From Gammaproteobacteria bacterium (GTDB lineage: Bacteria > Pseudomonadota > Gammaproteobacteria > Pseudomonadales > Pseudohongiellaceae): 64,000 nucleotides of DNA. A model generated the notes under the pieces. It was not told the DNA's origin. It saw only the letters and a program-made list of their open reading frames with translations, and did no database searches. The translations under genes were made by a program, and so were the position numbers. The stretch spans positions 45,584 through 109,583 of the forward strand of contig JAGYKB010000006.1 in NCBI GenBank assembly GCA_018401885.1, given 5' to 3'. Below, in pieces: positions 62,188-64,000 of this stretch (the first letter of the stretch is position 1; each line of letters opens with the position of its first letter).

Positions 62188-64000
62188 CGAACCTGTTTTT
62201 TGACGTCGCGGATGATAAAACGTGCGGGACTAATCAAGTCGGCTTCTGCTGCGGTCAAAGGCAGTGGTTCTCTACAGATGAGGCTGGCGAGGTACTCTGC
62301 ACTCAGTGGACACGTCGCAACGCCGTTCGAACCATGACCAACATTCATAAAGAGACCTTCCTGGGATGCCAGTTTGGCGGGCACTCCAGCTTTCGCATTT
62401 CTACTTAAAGAAGACAAGCTCGCGATGAGGCTCGCAACCGCCGGCGCTCTCCCAACAACAGGGAGGAAGTCTTCGCCTGCACTGCGGATTGCGACCAGCG
62501 GCTGTCTCGATTGCTGCGCGTTCTCTGAATTCTTATCCGTCGAATATTCCGCCGCCCGCTGTGCAATCCCGTCGTCATTTTCGCGATTGGCAGACAGAGG
62601 CTTAAACAGGGCAGCTAGCCCTGCTAGGTTCTCTTCATCATCAACTGCAGATCGCTCAAGTGTCGCAAGCGAGTGAGGATCCGATCGATAGCTCGCAGCA
62701 ATCACGTGATAGCCGGTTTGCATCGGAAATAGGCTGCGCTCGCCGCTGACTACGCAGCGCAGCGCTGCTGTGTCGGCGTCTGCTTTAACTAGGCTTGCCT
62801 GTCCGCGCGCGGTTTGCAGTCGTATGCCGAGATCTGGCAGCAGGGAGTCGATCGCATGAGAGTTACAAAGCACAACTGTCTTTGCTGTGAGTTTATTCCC
62901 CCTCGAATCGATCGCTACCCATCGGCTGCTCGTGGTGTCATGTGCGTCCTCGGTCAAGGACACTACGGTGGTATCGAACTGTGACGAAATTCGTGTCTCC
63001 AGCGCAAAGAGTTTGTTAACAAAGACCCGCGGATCGAGCCAGCCAGCCCCTTCGAAATGCCAGCCTCCCTCCAATACCGGAAGCCCCGCAAGCGAGGAGG
63101 CAATATTTGTACTCACAGCCTGAACGACGCGAGGATCGTAAATCGAGGCGACAGCCTCTTGACTTAGTGCCTGCTTTTTATTCAATGCGCCTGACAGTTG
63201 TACTGCGCCTGTTGGGTGCCAAGCGGCAGTTCTCGAAGGTGCTGTGAGCGCGTCAATTGTCGCGTACAGACGGCGCGCGGTGTGATAAGAAGTAAGGAAA
63301 AAGCTCGCATCACTCCCTGCCGAACGGAAAAGTCTGGGGCGGAGAGCTAATTGGGGAATTCCTGAGGCGCCGCTCATCGCTTGTGGCGCCGAATCGACTA
63401 TTTTCACCCTATGCCCACGGCGCGCGAGTGCGAGTGCGGTACTACAACCCGCAAGGCCGGCGCCGATTACAAGCACGTCTTGGTCGCTGGTTTCTTGGCG
63501 ACTTGAGCGTGGGTTATTTTGCGGCTGTGCAGCCTGCGATTGTTTGTGTCTTTCTCCCTCTTCATTTGCTGGCTGGAATGACTCAGTTTCATTTACCATG
63601 ATGGCGTAAAGACTGTGCCTCTTTTTCCCAAAGCCTGAGCGTTTGGTCACGCTAAAGCCGGCAGCAATAAGCGCGCGTCGCGCGCTCCCTGCAACGCTAT
63701 AGCTAGTCGCGGTTGTGCCGGTCTTGCTGTGCGAAGCTATGGCGCGGGTTAATGTAAGGTCCCAGAGGCTGGAATTTAGCGGCGGACTAAATCCATCTAG
63801 ATACCAAGCATCGACTGCAGGTGTTTCGCTCTTCCTCATTGAGTTGAGTCGCTCAACAGCGTCGCCATAGTGCAGGTCGAGTATTACCTCTTTGCCGAAG
63901 AAAAGTCGGTGGCAGCCGGCGCTGTGTTCAGGATATTGTACGAGCAGCTCGGCTGCAGCCGGCGCCAATTCCGGCCATTGTTTAAGTGCACGAGCAAGAT
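62184..64000 (-). CDS. mnmC: Bifunctional tRNA modification enzyme MnmC (N-terminus outside window)
   Basis: Makes mnm5(s2)U34 in two steps. The visible 605 residues begin inside the methyltransferase domain (LKQWPELAPAAAELL at the window edge, then VDAWYLDGFSPPLNSSLWD with the DGFSP signature). A Gln/Arg/Ser-rich linker leads to the FAD-dependent oxidase domain (VLVIGAGLAGCSTALALARRGH). NVGHGSNGVATCPLSAEYLASL closes it. The reading frame is open to base 64000, so the gene is cut by the window and not truncated in itself. Confidence 0.93.
   Translation of the reverse strand, partial: LARALKQWPELAPAAAELLVQYPEHSAGCHRLFFGKEVILDLHYGDAVERLNSMRKSETPAVDAWYLDGFSPPLNSSLWDLTLTRAIASHSKTGTTATSYSVAGSARRALIAAGFSVTKRSGFGKKRHSLYAIMVNETESFQPANEEGERHKQSQAAQPQNNPRSSRQETSDQDVLVIGAGLAGCSTALALARRGHRVKIVDSAPQAMSGASGIPQLALRPRLFRSAGSDASFFLTSYHTARRLYATIDALTAPSRTAAWHPTGAVQLSGALNKKQALSQEAVASIYDPRVVQAVSTNIASSLAGLPVLEGGWHFEGAGWLDPRVFVNKLFALETRISSQFDTTVVSLTEDAHDTTSSRWVAIDSRGNKLTAKTVVLCNSHAIDSLLPDLGIRLQTARGQASLVKADADTAALRCVVSGERSLFPMQTGYHVIAASYRSDPHSLATLERSAVDDEENLAGLAALFKPLSANRENDDGIAQRAAEYSTDKNSENAQQSRQPLVAIRSAGEDFLPVVGRAPAVASLIASLSSLSRNAKAGVPAKLASQEGLFMNVGHGSNGVATCPLSAEYLASLICREPLPLTAAEADLISPARFIIRDVKKQVR

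Overview
The window is core chromosome of a gammaproteobacterium. Gene order follows the Pseudomonas-type plan in two long blocks: accA-tilS-pyrG-kdsA-eno-ftsB-ispD-ispF-truD-pcm-nlpD-fdxA-mutS-pncC-recA-recX, and aspS-yebC-ruvCAB-tolQRAB-pal-cpoB-queE-queC-tRNA(Lys)-nadA-bepA-tusA-perM-dapA-bamC. Base composition looks moderate, near 50% G+C, and is even along the window. I see no insertion sequence, prophage, integrase or CRISPR array. A free-living and possibly marine relative of Pseudomonas/Cellvibrio-type bacteria is an inference; the sequence does not name the species.

Layout: 1-9075 is translation, cell wall, isoprenoid and tRNA/protein modification housekeeping in a tightly packed forward run. 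9075-17000 holds a DUF368 lipid-carrier transporter candidate, the amidase activator nlpD, fdxA and mutS (reverse), pncC, and recA-recX behind two LexA boxes. 17000-25000 holds a DUF1015 gene, a small heat-shock gene with a predicted ROSE-type RNA thermometer, a GntR-controlled methylcitrate operon (gntR-prpB-prpC-prpD) and a serine-hydrolase lipoprotein. 25000-31300 is the least standard part: DUF2239 behind a 40-bp double palindrome, a membrane-anchored DNA-binding-type protein, two arsenosugar-type genes, a FlgM-like gene and fleQ. 31300-38450 has purM-purN, DUF2066, hda, DUF2069, wrbA, proS and an HU protein with a basic tail. 38450-52100 is aspS to nadA. 52100-64000 has bepA, tusA, perM, dapA, bamC, rmuC, miaE, an LRR lipoprotein, an FKBP, an M18 aminopeptidase and the start-truncated mnmC.

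The main departures from the conserved plan are losses. queC is a full-length wreck with two in-frame stops and several frameshifts. The tRNA-Lys beside it has a broken T-loop and a mismatched anticodon stem. surE, rpoS and ybgC are absent from their usual slots. The best regulatory signals are the ROSE-like element before the Hsp20 gene, the paired LexA boxes and structured leader of recA, the paired GntR operators of the prp operon, and the palindromes before DUF2239 and fleQ. I found no complete new defence or mobile system. The most novel protein candidate is the ToxR-like membrane protein at 25854-27284.
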